Assembly: GCF_003315615.1 (NCBI RefSeq)
Contig: NZ_PDCH01000011.1
Location: 1 to 64,000 of the forward strand
Direction of reading: 5' to 3'
Length of the DNA: 64,000 nt
Source: Bifidobacterium xylocopae
Lineage (GTDB): Bacteria > Actinomycetota > Actinomycetes > Actinomycetales > Bifidobacteriaceae
The first letter of the stretch is position 1. The number at the start of each line of letters is the position of its first letter. Below are positions 35,172 to 44,224 of this stretch, piece after piece. The position numbers were made by a program, and so were the translations under genes. A model generated the notes under the pieces. The model was not told the origin of the DNA. It ran no database searches and was given only the letters and a program-made list of their open reading frames with translations.

Positions 35172-36023
35172 TCAGCCCCGGAGGAAGGCCTGGATGGCGG
35201 CTCCGTCGGCATAGCCCTTGCGGTACATGCGTTCCAGGCCTTCCTGGTTGCGGTTCAGGGTGTTCAGCCCGCACAGCTCGTCTGGAGCCACAATCAGGAC
35301 CTTTCCCTCGGATTCCAGGGTATGGGCCAGGTCCAGCTGTTCATTGTAGGTGCGGTACCTGTTCCTGAGGCTCTCCGCCGCCTTGGGGTAGGTGCGTGCA
35401 AGGATACGGGCCGGCAGGGCGTCGGGCTTGGGCGAGCGGTGGAAGTCCCGCTGGCGGGTCAGGACGATCACCACCTTGTCCGCGCCGTCCTGGAGGGCCT
35501 TGCGCACTGGGATGGGGTCGGCCATGCCGCCGTCATAGTAGGGGACCCCGTCGATCACATAGGGCTGGTTGGCCACCGGGACCGAGGAGGAGGCCTTCAT
35601 GACGGCGTAATCGTCCTGGTGGATGTCGGACTTGTCGAAATAGCGGGCATGTCCGGTCCGGGCGTCCATGGCCACCACCGTGAAGGCGGCGGGATTGGCC
35701 TCCATGGCCGGGAAATCCAGCGGATACTCCCCATCGCTGTTGGACAGGGTGCCATACACGTAGTCCAGGTCGGCGAAGTTGTGGCCCTTGACGTAGTTGG
35801 AGGGGGAGGCGTACTCCTTGCGGGCCGAGTAGACCGAGTAAAAACGGTAGGTGCGCCCGGGCTGGCCGGCCAGGTAGGATGAGAGATTGGCCGATCCGGC
35901 CGAGACCCCATAGCAGTGGTCGAAGGCGATTGAAAGATCCATGACCCTGTCCAGGACCCCGGCCGCGTACACACCCCTGAAGCCGCCGCCCACATCAATG
36001 ACCGCCGTGCGATGCCCGTCCAT
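35172..36023 (-). CDS. Patatin-like phospholipase
   Basis: A 283-residue lipid acyl hydrolase of the patatin fold. The oxyanion loop is DVGGGFRGVYAAG, the nucleophilic Ser is in GVSAGSANLSSYL (GXSXG), and the catalytic Asp is in the DGG of YYDGGMADPI. These complete the Ser-Asp dyad, so activity is expected. The Escherichia coli relative is YjjU. Substrate is probably a membrane lipid or ester. ATG 36023 with AAAGGGG upstream is chosen over upstream in-frame codons. It is the last gene of a likely VKOR-murI-patatin operon, 77 bases behind murI. Confidence 0.88.
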   Translation of the reverse strand: MDGHRTAVIDVGGGFRGVYAAGVLDRVMDLSIAFDHCYGVSAGSANLSSYLAGQPGRTYRFYSVYSARKEYASPSNYVKGHNFADLDYVYGTLSNSDGEYPLDFPAMEANPAAFTVVAMDARTGHARYFDKSDIHQDDYAVMKASSSVPVANQPYVIDGVPYYDGGMADPIPVRKALQDGADKVVIVLTRQRDFHRSPKPDALPARILARTYPKAAESLRNRYRTYNEQLDLAHTLESEGKVLIVAPDELCGLNTLNRNQEGLERMYRKGYADGAAIQAFLRG

Positions 36024-36100
36024 ATCGGACCCCTTTCCGTACCCACCCCCGGCCGTTGCCGACCGGGGCATAGTCGTTGAGCATCACCTTATCCGTGTGC

Positions 36101-36880
36101 TCAGGACAAGCGTTCCAGGAGCTGCCGGGAGTAGGCCGCCAATTCGGGTGAGGGATCGGAATTGCCGATTGAGACGGAGCCGGGGTCTCCTCCACCGAGC
36201 TCGCCCCGACCTGCAAGAAGCTTCCGCAGCTGCCGGGCGGTCCCTTCGTTGCCATCGATGACGGCCACGGTCGGCGGGCAGTATTCCCGGAAGTAATCCC
36301 TGTAGAAGACGAAGTGGGTGCATCCCAGGACGATCGAATCCACCTGGGACAGATCGTAGGGGCCCAGGTAACGATCCAGGGCTTCTCGCACCAGGTCGCG
36401 GTCGTCCAGGTGGCCTGATTCGAGGATCGTGACCAGGTCTGGGCAGGGCTGGGACCAGATGGTGTGGTCGGCCTGGAATCGGGCTAGGAGCCTGGCGAAC
36501 TTGGTTTCCTTGAGCGTCAGGGGAGTGGCCGCAACGATGACCCGTTGGGGCCTGCCTGCGTCACGGTCGCAGGCAGGTTTGAGCGCCGGTTCCATTCCGA
36601 CGATCGGTATTGGATAGCGCGCACGCAGGTCACCCACGCACACCGAGGTGGCCGTGTTGCAAGCGACGACGATGGCTTTCGCTCCCCGCGCGACAAGGGC
36701 ATCGGTGATCGTGAAACAGCGCTCGCGCACCTGTTCCGGGCTCTTGATGCCGTAGGGCGCATAAGCCGAATCGCCGTAGAAGAGCAGATTCTCGGCGGGC
36801 AGGAGCCGGTGGACGGCGGCGGTGACCGACAGCCCCCCGAGCCCCGAATCGAAGATACCGATAGGCGCCGCGCCAGCCAT
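36101..36880 (-). CDS. murI: Glutamate racemase
   Basis: A 259-residue cofactor-independent racemase that makes D-glutamate for peptidoglycan. The two catalytic cysteines are in VVACNTATS and [10 protein letters not shown]. Other marks are [13 protein letters not shown] at the start and [13 protein letters not shown] 36880 has AGGCAGGGG upstream and aligns with the family; an in-frame TTG at 36922 would add 14 residues. It sits between the VKOR and patatin genes on the same strand. Confidence 0.95.
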   Translation of the reverse strand: MAGAAPIGIFDSGLGGLSVTAAVHRLLPAENLLFYGDSAYAPYGIKSPEQVRERCFTITDALVARGAKAIVVACNTATSVCVGDLRARYPIPIVGMEPALKPACDRDAGRPQRVIVAATPLTLKETKFARLLARFQADHTIWSQPCPDLVTILESGHLDDRDLVREALDRYLGPYDLSQVDSIVLGCTHFVFYRDYFREYCPPTVAVIDGNEGTARQLRKLLAGRGELGGGDPGSVSIGNSDPSPELAAYSRQLLERLS

Positions 36881-36968
36881 GCCGATCCCCTGCCTCACAG
36901 TGTCGAAACCGTTTCCGCCCAAGAGCCTACTCCTGGCCGTGGTCGCCGACCGGCCGACCCCTCCGCGC

Positions 36969-37625
36969 TCAGAGAAAGGCGGAACCGTCCATGGCCAGGA
37001 TCACGACGGTCAGGACGACAAGCCAGACCACGTCCACCATCAGGTCGAAGCCCAGACGGTAGGAGCGGCGCAGGAAGGCGGATAGAGCCGACCAGCGGCC
37101 TTCGGGCCGTGGGAGGCCCTGAACCGTGACCGTGGCATGGGTGAAGGCCATGAACTGGATGGTCGTGGCTGCCATCAGGCCAAGACACCAAGGGCATAGG
37201 GCGCGGATGACGAACAGGGACTGGCTCAGCAGCCAGTAGGAATAAGCCAGGGCGGCCAAAGAGCCCAACCAGGTGCACCTGGACAGCCAGGCAGGCAGTC
37301 TCACGCGGGCCAGCCCTAGTACGGACAGGGTGACGAAGACCGATTCGGCTGCTATCCCCAGAAAGGCGTTGGGCAGGCTCAGGTCGCCGAATCGAACAAG
37401 TTCGGACTGCCAGGAGAGGGCCACGCTCGAGCATGAGAGCCTGGAGTTCACATCGCAGGCCAGCTTGGAGCCGGGGTGCCGTGCCAGTTGCAAGGTTTCG
37501 GCTGACAGGGCGAAGGAGACGACCAGGGCGGCCGCCGAAGCCAGCAGGGCGATGGTGTATGTCCACAAGGGGCCATGCCGCAGGCCGACGGGATCCGGCT
37601 CCTGCATGCGGATTTCTGCGTTCAT
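36969..37625 (-). CDS. Vitamin K epoxide reductase-family membrane protein
   Basis: A 218-residue four- or five-span membrane protein. It has the VKOR active-site pair Cys144-Pro-Trp-Cys147 and the loop cysteines Cys57 and Cys65, with the conserved Ser/Leu-rich region between ([11 protein letters not shown]). In actinobacteria, VKOR reoxidises a DsbA-like thioredoxin outside the membrane and passes electrons to quinone, supporting disulfide formation in exported proteins. No DsbA partner is in the window. ATG 37625 follows AAGGAG by eight bases. It begins the VKOR-murI-patatin gene run and diverges from the PHP gene. Confidence 0.9.
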   Translation of the reverse strand: MNAEIRMQEPDPVGLRHGPLWTYTIALLASAAALVVSFALSAETLQLARHPGSKLACDVNSRLSCSSVALSWQSELVRFGDLSLPNAFLGIAAESVFVTLSVLGLARVRLPAWLSRCTWLGSLAALAYSYWLLSQSLFVIRALCPWCLGLMAATTIQFMAFTHATVTVQGLPRPEGRWSALSAFLRRSYRLGFDLMVDVVWLVVLTVVILAMDGSAFL

Positions 37626-37722
37626 CCTGGGCTCCTTACTTCTCACCGCCGGTGCGCCGGCCCGCAGCCGGGTCTGGTGTCGCCGGGATGACAGGTCGTG
37701 CAAAGCAGCTTACGATGAAGTT

Positions 37723-38640
37723 ATGACCCATACGCTGAGCGAATACAGCCTTACGCGCCTGCCGGAAGCCGGTCAGGAAAGCCTGGGGGGGAAGGGTTCG
37801 GGCGGTTGGGACCTGCACTGCCATACAGTGTTCTCGGACGGCACCGTCGACCCGCAGGGGTTGGTGGACAGCGCCCTTCGGCTTGGCCTGGGCGGTGTCG
37901 CCATCACCGACCATGACACCGCCCAGGGCTGGCCGGAGGCCGGGCAGGCCGCACGGTCGGCTGATTTTCCCGTACTGCCGGGCACGGAGATCACCACGGA
38001 CGACCAGGGTGTATCAGTCCACCTGCTCGGCTATGGCTACGACCCGGGCGACCATGCCTTGGCCCGGCTCTTTACGCAGACCAGGCAGGCGCGCCTGGAG
38101 CGGGCTCGCACGATGGTGGATGCCATCGGTCGGGACTATCCGATTGACTGGGGGAGTGTGCTGGCACAGGTCAAGGAGGGCGGGCGCACGACTGTGGGCC
38201 GTCCACATATAGCTGACGCCCTCGTGGCGGCCGGTGTCTACCGGACCAGGTCCGAAGCCTTTGAGGGGGTCTGCTCGACCAGGAGCCCCTACTACATCCC
38301 CACACCTTCGCCCACGACGGCCCAGGCGGTGGTGGCGGTCAAGGCGGCCGGGGGAGTGACCGTGGTGGCCCACCCCGCAGCGGTCAAACGCAATAAGGCC
38401 CTGCTTTCCGATGCCCGGATCGAGCGGCTGGCCGAGCTGGGCCTGGACGGCCTGGAGGTCTGGCATCGGGACAACCCGCCCCGGCAGCGCGTCCACCTGT
38501 CGGGATTGGCCGGTCGGCTCGGTCTGTTGGTCACCGGTGGATCGGACTGGCATGGCGCTGGCAAGCCCAACCGGCTGGGTGAGTATACGACACCGCTGGC
38601 GACCGTGGAAACGATCATCGCCCGTTCCGCGCTCGCCTGA
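37723..38640 (+). CDS. PHP-domain phosphoesterase (TrpH/RNase AM-like)
   Basis: A 305-residue metal-dependent phosphoesterase. The PHP motifs are DLHCHTVFSDG at the start, ITDHDT, LPGTEITT, GRPHIADAL, VVAHPAAV and GSDWHG near the end, giving the usual trinuclear metal set. The closest characterised relatives hydrolyse 3',5'-nucleoside bisphosphates or act as 5'-3' exoribonucleases on short RNAs. The start ATG 37723 is preferred because the open frame upstream overlaps the VKOR gene on the other strand and has no similarity. It is divergent from VKOR. Confidence 0.88.
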   Translation: MTHTLSEYSLTRLPEAGQESLGGKGSGGWDLHCHTVFSDGTVDPQGLVDSALRLGLGGVAITDHDTAQGWPEAGQAARSADFPVLPGTEITTDDQGVSVHLLGYGYDPGDHALARLFTQTRQARLERARTMVDAIGRDYPIDWGSVLAQVKEGGRTTVGRPHIADALVAAGVYRTRSEAFEGVCSTRSPYYIPTPSPTTAQAVVAVKAAGGVTVVAHPAAVKRNKALLSDARIERLAELGLDGLEVWHRDNPPRQRVHLSGLAGRLGLLVTGGSDWHGAGKPNRLGEYTTPLATVETIIARSALA

Positions 38641-38751
38641 AAAGGCATGGAATGGGCGATGACGGCCGCATGTCCGTACCAGTGGTCATATCCGCTGGCG
38701 GGATCTGCGGACCGGGGCTGCCGGCACAAGGCCAGGGCCTGTGCCGCGGTC

Positions 38752-38976
38752 TCAGAGGGATCCGAAACCGACCGGGCGGGCGGTGTCCGATCCGACGATC
38801 GCGTAGCCCAGGGCATCGGAAGGAACGATGATGCGCCGGCCCTTGCCATCCACCAGGTCGATCGAACCACCCTCCTTCAGCGCGGCTTGAATCTTGGCCG
38901 CGGTCTCATCCGCTGAAGCATCGGTGGAGAATGATACGGGCCGAGCCACGTTCCTGATACCGAATTCGATGTCCAT
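38752..38976 (-). CDS. DUF3107 family small protein
   Basis: A 74-residue protein typical of Actinobacteria (the family of Mycobacterium TB9.4). It begins MDIEFGIRNVARPVSF and ends in IVPSDALGYAIVGSD, the conserved parts of DUF3107. Function is unknown. ATG 38976 has GGGAGAG upstream; in-frame sequence to 39036 is not similar to the family. It follows the phosphotransferase-like gene by 59 bases on the same strand. Confidence 0.88.
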   Translation of the reverse strand: MDIEFGIRNVARPVSFSTDASADETAAKIQAALKEGGSIDLVDGKGRRIIVPSDALGYAIVGSDTARPVGFGSL

Positions 38977-39035
38977 CTTGTCTCTCCCTATTGTTTGGAC
39001 CGCCGCAGGTGTGCGTGCAGGTCCGGGTGCTTCCA

Positions 39036-40805
39036 TTATTCGCCGGCGGTGCCGGTTCCGCTGTTAGCGTCCGCAGCGTCCCCGCCGATGGGGTCGGCGT
39101 GGGAATCGGGGGCGGACTCTTCTCCGGGCCGATCCGACCGGACGTCTGTACCGCTGCCTGCCAATGCGCTCGTGCGGGTGTGCGCAGAATCGGTCGCCCG
39201 GCTGCGTTCAATCACGATGGTCTCGGCTTCCTGGTCGGCCCCGCGGCCGTCGTCCGTCAGGCCGGGCGGCTCACGCTCTGCGTCGTCGGCCGTTTCCTGC
39301 CCGAACGGCCCCCCATTGTCGTGGTGACGCTGGCGGGAGCGCTCGGCCTGGGCGAGGGCAAGTTCCTTCATTCGCGCCAGGTCGATCGCTTCGGTGCGGG
39401 TGGAAGTCGGCGATGGTTCCGCCTCGGCGGATTTACGGGCTTGTGCGCTGTGCCGGCCGGTCCTTGCCTCTCCGTCGACGCCGCTGGCGGCCGTTGCGCC
39501 GGGTTCGCCGGAACCGGCTTGCAGATGCAAGTGGCTGCCCGTCATGTCCGGCAGTGTGGGCGGCCGTACGGCGGCGTGTCTTCCGGTGGGAGCCCCGGCT
39601 CCCTGGATGCCGGCCAGGTCCGCGTCCTTGACCCGCTTGTAGGCGGGGCGGATGACGGTGGCGTCGGTCTCCTCCTGGGTGGGGCGGGCCGGCGATGCCG
39701 GTGCGGAGGGTTTGGAAATGCCTGCGGATTCGTCGGCTTCCACGCGTCGGTCCGCGTCCAGAAGGGTGCCGACCGTGACGGTGGAGGGGGCGTCGTCTTC
39801 GGCACTTGCGTTCCCTGTGCCCGTGCCTCCGGGAATGGCGGGAGCGTAGGTCTTGGGCAGACTGTCCGCCAGCTGCTGGGCCAGGTGCTCCACCTGGGCC
39901 TTGAAGCGGATGATGCGCTCGTTGTCGGCCCGATCAAGGGCGAGTATGAAGTCGCCTACCTGTTCCATCTGCAGCCACAGGTTGGCCCGCAGCATGATCA
40001 GGTCGTCCAGGTGAGACCCTCGCATGCGTCCATATGAGGCGACCACTGCATCGCGGCCGGCCTGGTCAAGCTTGGCGAAGATCCAGGCCAGATCCCTGGC
40101 CGGGTCGTTGACCTGCATGCCCTGCCAGTTATGGATGGCGGACAGGCCGGAGTCGGTGAACAGGAAGTCGCCGTCGGTGTATCCGCCGTGGACCATGCAT
40201 GTTTCGAAGGACCACAGGCCTTCGGTGCGTACGATGCGAGACCAGGAGTCAGTGATTTCGCGAGGCACGTGTCCGGCTTTGCGCAGGTTGGAGATCCAGG
40301 CCTTGAGCTGTCCGGCGATCTGGCGGGTGCTGTAGGCCGGGTAGAAGCGTTCGCGCAATGCCGCCGGATCGATCCGATGGACGGCGCCGATCGCCGTTCC
40401 CACAGCCGAGCACTCGTCGGCGGTCAGGAGTTTGAGGCTGCGTGTATGGCCCGGGCTATGGGCCATGATGGCGACCGCCACATCGCCGGTCGGGCCCTTG
40501 GGGTTAGAGCCGTCCTGGTAGCGCACAACCTGCTCCACGCCGAATCCCAGGGCGCGCATCCCCCGCACGTCCTCCAGGGCTTCGGCCGCCTTGACCCGCT
40601 TGTCCAGACGGGCCTTGCCCCGTTCGCTGCTGGTGGCCCAGATGTCGTACAGGCGGCCGGAGGCATTCTGTACGATGGCGCAGTCGATCCCCTCCGCCTC
40701 GTCCCTGGGGCCCACCTGATCCGATGCCCGGGCACCAGTGAAGTAGGCGTCCGGCATGACCGCCGAGGCCAGGGCGACTAGGGTGAGTTTCGTTCGTTCA
40801 GTCAC
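39036..40805 (-). CDS. Aminoglycoside-phosphotransferase-fold protein, probable pseudokinase
   Basis: A 589-residue protein. The first 330 residues have the APH kinase fold (LTLVALASAVMP, GTAIGAVHRIDPAALRERFYP, DPARDLAWIFAKL). The Brenner motif HGDxxxxN reads His206-Gly-Gly-Tyr-Thr-Asp, so the catalytic Asp is Gly208, and the metal-binding Asp of the next strand is Asn226 in AIHNWQG. Phosphoryl transfer therefore looks unlikely, and binding or scaffolding is inferred. Residues about 340-589 are disordered and rich in Pro, Ala, Asp and Arg. GTG 40805 is taken as the start. DUF3107 follows, and the helicase gene diverges. Confidence 0.75.
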   Translation of the reverse strand: MTERTKLTLVALASAVMPDAYFTGARASDQVGPRDEAEGIDCAIVQNASGRLYDIWATSSERGKARLDKRVKAAEALEDVRGMRALGFGVEQVVRYQDGSNPKGPTGDVAVAIMAHSPGHTRSLKLLTADECSAVGTAIGAVHRIDPAALRERFYPAYSTRQIAGQLKAWISNLRKAGHVPREITDSWSRIVRTEGLWSFETCMVHGGYTDGDFLFTDSGLSAIHNWQGMQVNDPARDLAWIFAKLDQAGRDAVVASYGRMRGSHLDDLIMLRANLWLQMEQVGDFILALDRADNERIIRFKAQVEHLAQQLADSLPKTYAPAIPGGTGTGNASAEDDAPSTVTVGTLLDADRRVEADESAGISKPSAPASPARPTQEETDATVIRPAYKRVKDADLAGIQGAGAPTGRHAAVRPPTLPDMTGSHLHLQAGSGEPGATAASGVDGEARTGRHSAQARKSAEAEPSPTSTRTEAIDLARMKELALAQAERSRQRHHDNGGPFGQETADDAEREPPGLTDDGRGADQEAETIVIERSRATDSAHTRTSALAGSGTDVRSDRPGEESAPDSHADPIGGDAADANSGTGTAGE

Positions 40806-40941
40806 GCCTCCAGCCTAATACAAGCGCTGCATCTCGGTCGTGCACGCCGTCGCCCACATGTTCGCAAGCCGCTGCACGGTTCGTCCACATGTCCACAGGA
40901 CACCGCCAATCCCGGGGCGAAAGCGCCATTGAGGGCAGCCG

Positions 40942-42471
40942 ATGGGGCACAATGGTGGTGTGAGCGAAGACAGACAGGCGCGGACGATCCTCGAAGGACT
41001 GGATGGGGCGCAGCGGGAAGCGGCCACGGCCGTGGATGGCCCCGTGCGGATCATCGCCGGCGCGGGGGCCGGCAAGACCCGCGCGATCACACGCCGTATC
41101 GCATACGCCTGCGCGAGCGGGGCCTGGGACCCCGAGCGGACGCTGGCGGTCACTTTCTCGGTCAAGGCCGCAGACGAACTGCGGCGCAGGCTCAGCGCTC
41201 TGGGTGTATCCTCAGGCGTCAAGGCCGCCACCTTCCATTCCGCCGCCCTCCACCAGCTTAACCGGGCCTGGCCCGACATCACCGACGACTACTTCCCCCA
41301 GCTGGCCGAGGATCTGAGGCCCTTCATGGCGAAGGCCTATCAACGCGTGACCGGCCAGGCCGACCCCGACCCGGTCCTCCTGCGTGACCTGTTGGAGGAA
41401 GTGGGCTGGAGCAAGGTGTCCCTGGTGGCGCCGGAAGATTACGCCCGAGTCTGCGCTGCGGTCCACCGCCAGCCGCCGGCCGGCCTTGAGCCCGAGCGCA
41501 TGGGTCAGGTTATGGAGGCCTTCGAGAGGGATAAGACCGACCATGGTTCCATGGATTTCAACGACATCCTGCTTATGTGCTGCCATGTATTGGAGGAGTT
41601 CGACGAGGCCGCCGAGCGCATCCGGCGGTCCGTTGGCTGGCTGACCGTGGACGAATACCAGGATGTGTCGCCCCTTCAGCACCGGCTGATGAGGTTGTGG
41701 ATGGGCGGGGGGAATTCGGTCTGCGTGGTAGGCGACCCGGCCCAGACCATCTACTCCTTCGCGGGGGCCTCCTCTTATTACTTATTGGACTTCGACCATG
41801 AATTCGACCCCTTGGCCGCTGACGTCGAGCTGGGGGTGGACTACCGGTCGACCCCACAGGTGGTCGGTCTGGCCAACCGGGTGCTGGCCGCTTCACCTGA
41901 GAGGGGCGATTACCTGCGTCTGCGTGCCGCCAATGAGGCCGGGCCGCGTGTGGCCATGACCAGGTACCAGGACGACCTGGACGAAGCCGAGGGCGTCGTG
42001 CGTCGGGTGGAGCGGCTGCTGGCCCGTGGAGACACTCCCGGCCAATGCGCGGTTCTCACCCGTATCAATGCACAGCAAAAGGTGATATGCGCGGCCCTGA
42101 AACGTGCCGGCATCCACTACCGGGTGCGCACGGAATCCGGTTGGCAGCGCTCCACGTCGGTCGCCGAGCTGAGGCAGCTGGACGATGAAACCTTGAAGGA
42201 GACCCTGCAGGGGACGGGGCCGGGAGAGGTTACGGTCTCCACCATCCATGCGGCCAAGGGCCTGGAGTTCGCCCACGTATTCTTGATCGGCTGCTCGGAG
42301 GGCCTGCTGCCTTTCGGTTCCCCCCAGGACACGGAGGCGCTGGAGGAGGAGCGCCGTCTCATGTATGTGGCGGTCACCCGCGCCGAGCGGACCCTGCATG
42401 TCTCATACGCGCTGCGCAAGGAGGCTTCAGGCGGCGGCCTGCGTTCCCCCTCGCGCTTCCTCCAGGGCTGA
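40942..42471 (+). CDS. UvrD2-like superfamily 1 DNA helicase
   Basis: A 509-residue SF1A helicase. Walker A is GAGAGKTRAITRRI, motif Ia TFSVKAADELR, motif II (Walker B) is VDEYQDVSPLQ, motif III VVGDPAQTIYSFAGA, motif IV near DYRSTPQVV, motif V STIHAAKGLEFAHVFL and motif VI YVAVTRAERTLHV. It unwinds DNA in repair. Mycobacterial UvrD2 has about 700 residues with a C-terminal HRDC domain; here the protein ends shortly after motif VI, so that domain is absent. The start is ATG 40942 or GTG 40960. The convergent metallopeptidase gene ends 24 bases away. Confidence 0.9.
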   Translation: MGHNGGVSEDRQARTILEGLDGAQREAATAVDGPVRIIAGAGAGKTRAITRRIAYACASGAWDPERTLAVTFSVKAADELRRRLSALGVSSGVKAATFHSAALHQLNRAWPDITDDYFPQLAEDLRPFMAKAYQRVTGQADPDPVLLRDLLEEVGWSKVSLVAPEDYARVCAAVHRQPPAGLEPERMGQVMEAFERDKTDHGSMDFNDILLMCCHVLEEFDEAAERIRRSVGWLTVDEYQDVSPLQHRLMRLWMGGGNSVCVVGDPAQTIYSFAGASSYYLLDFDHEFDPLAADVELGVDYRSTPQVVGLANRVLAASPERGDYLRLRAANEAGPRVAMTRYQDDLDEAEGVVRRVERLLARGDTPGQCAVLTRINAQQKVICAALKRAGIHYRVRTESGWQRSTSVAELRQLDDETLKETLQGTGPGEVTVSTIHAAKGLEFAHVFLIGCSEGLLPFGSPQDTEALEEERRLMYVAVTRAERTLHVSYALRKEASGGGLRSPSRFLQG

Positions 42472-42495
42472 CATCATATAGGGGGATGCTGTTTG

Positions 42496-44103
42496 TCAGC
42501 GGCTCCCCGGACCTTCGCCCTTGGCCGGACCTTGGTGCCCGTTTCCGTCTCCGTCACTGTCTTCGTCCGTGTCGGGGCCGTGATCCGTGTGCGGCCCTTC
42601 GCCGGTGCCGTCGGTGGAATCGTCTCCGGAGTCCAGCAACTTGGCCAGCTCGGCGTCCCAGTCGATTCCGTCCTTCCTGCCGCCACCGGTCCGTCCCTTG
42701 GCTTCGGGGCCGGTGGATGGTGAGATCCCCGAAGGCGACCCGCCTTCCGTATCCGTCCGGGGCGGGGTGGCTGCATCCTGGTCCCCATCACCCGGGAGGG
42801 CCGGGAGGAGGTCCGGGTGGGCCCACATGGCCTCACGCGCCGCGGCACCGGATGCCGAGGTGATGTCCTCCCATACCTGGGCAGCCTCCCGTAAGCGCTT
42901 CGGTCGGAAATTCAGACCGATCAGCGTCTGGAAGGTCTGTTCGGCCGGACCGCCCACCGCCCGCTGCCGCCGCAGCATCTCGCGCAACTGTTCCAGATGG
43001 GGGATGTGGGCCATGCCGGCACGCCAGACCAGGCAGTCCACCCAGCCGTCAACCAGCGCCAGCAGGGTCTCCACACCTCGCATGGCCTCCTCCTGCTCGG
43101 GGGTGTCCTGCATGCCGACCTTGCCCAGGTTGATGGCACCCGCCATCGATTCGGGGTCCAGGCTGGTCGCCTGCTCGATCTGGTCCTGCATGGCCTCAAG
43201 GTCGATGTCCACGCCTCGCGCGTACTTGCCGGTGAGGGCCTCGAAACGGGGCATGAGCCAGGGGACGGCCGCGTACAGCCGGGCATGGGCCGCCTCCTGC
43301 AGGGCGAGGAAGTCCATGACCTCCTCTTCGTCGAACTCCAGAGAGGTCGCATACTCCTTGATGTTCTGTGTAATCAGACCACCCGCAGGGTTGGGCAGCA
43401 GGGCGATGCCCTGGTCGAAGGACCCGTGGACCTCGCCGGCCATCTGCCCGGCCGCCTGACCCAGTTGTATGGCGAAGGAAGTGGAGCCCAGCAGACCGAT
43501 CAGGGTCTTGGGGTCCTTGAGCCCGTCGGGCATGGGGATAGGCACCGGCCCGGCGAACATGCCGGCTACCCCGCCTTCGGGCAGGTCGCCGAGGCGGTCG
43601 CCCAGCACCTGCACCAGCGCATTGTTCATGGAGCGGGCCACGGGAGCGGCGAACCGGGCCCATGAGTCCAGCGTGCCCTCGACCCAGGTGGCCCGGGTCA
43701 GCGCCTGGGCCTGACCGGGCGCCGGGTCGAAGTCGCACACCGCATCCAGCCACAGATTCGCCTGGCTCATGGCCTGGGCCACTCGCTGCCCATCCGCCGC
43801 GGTGATCGTGCCCTGTGATTCGGCCCCCTGCACCCGGCCAAGGGCAATGGTCCTGGCAAGTTTTACGTTGATCGGTCCCTGTTCGGCGGACTGCTTCATC
43901 TCACCGGGTGTGTTCAGGCCGCCGGCCGTGAACGCCTGCATCATGGCACGCACCTCGCCCGGGTCAGGGAGCCGGCCGCCGTTCTGCGCCGCCATCTGCG
44001 AACGCACCTGTTCTGGCAGCTGGGCGAACTGCTGCCAGGCCATCTCACCCTGGACGGGACCGAAGCATTCGATCATCCACTGGTGGATCTCGTTTTCGTC
44101 CAT
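42496..44103 (-). CDS. Zincin-2 (DUF2342) family protein
   Basis: A 535-residue protein of the actinobacterial zincin-like group. It begins with MDENEIHQWMIECFGPVQGEMAWQQF in parts, then MSQANLWLDAVCDFDP, and has the active-site-like LQEAAHARLYAAVPWLMP, where the first His of HEXXH is Gln. It ends in FRPKRLREAAQVWEDI and a disordered acidic Gly/Asp tail. Some family members seem to keep EXXH without the first His, so activity cannot be judged. ATG 44103 is the family start. It diverges from the Lon-type protease gene, the same association as in mycobacteria. Confidence 0.8.
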   Translation of the reverse strand: MDENEIHQWMIECFGPVQGEMAWQQFAQLPEQVRSQMAAQNGGRLPDPGEVRAMMQAFTAGGLNTPGEMKQSAEQGPINVKLARTIALGRVQGAESQGTITAADGQRVAQAMSQANLWLDAVCDFDPAPGQAQALTRATWVEGTLDSWARFAAPVARSMNNALVQVLGDRLGDLPEGGVAGMFAGPVPIPMPDGLKDPKTLIGLLGSTSFAIQLGQAAGQMAGEVHGSFDQGIALLPNPAGGLITQNIKEYATSLEFDEEEVMDFLALQEAAHARLYAAVPWLMPRFEALTGKYARGVDIDLEAMQDQIEQATSLDPESMAGAINLGKVGMQDTPEQEEAMRGVETLLALVDGWVDCLVWRAGMAHIPHLEQLREMLRRQRAVGGPAEQTFQTLIGLNFRPKRLREAAQVWEDITSASGAAAREAMWAHPDLLPALPGDGDQDAATPPRTDTEGGSPSGISPSTGPEAKGRTGGGRKDGIDWDAELAKLLDSGDDSTDGTGEGPHTDHGPDTDEDSDGDGNGHQGPAKGEGPGSR

Positions 44104-44224
44104 GCTGCTTCCGTCCTCTGCATCGGTGGTGGGTCCCGGCCCCAGGTGGCCGCTGTATGTGGTCGAATCCGGCGGGGAGGCCGTGGGCGGCGGTTTCGTC
44201 GTCTGGTTCCATAATATGGGAGCT

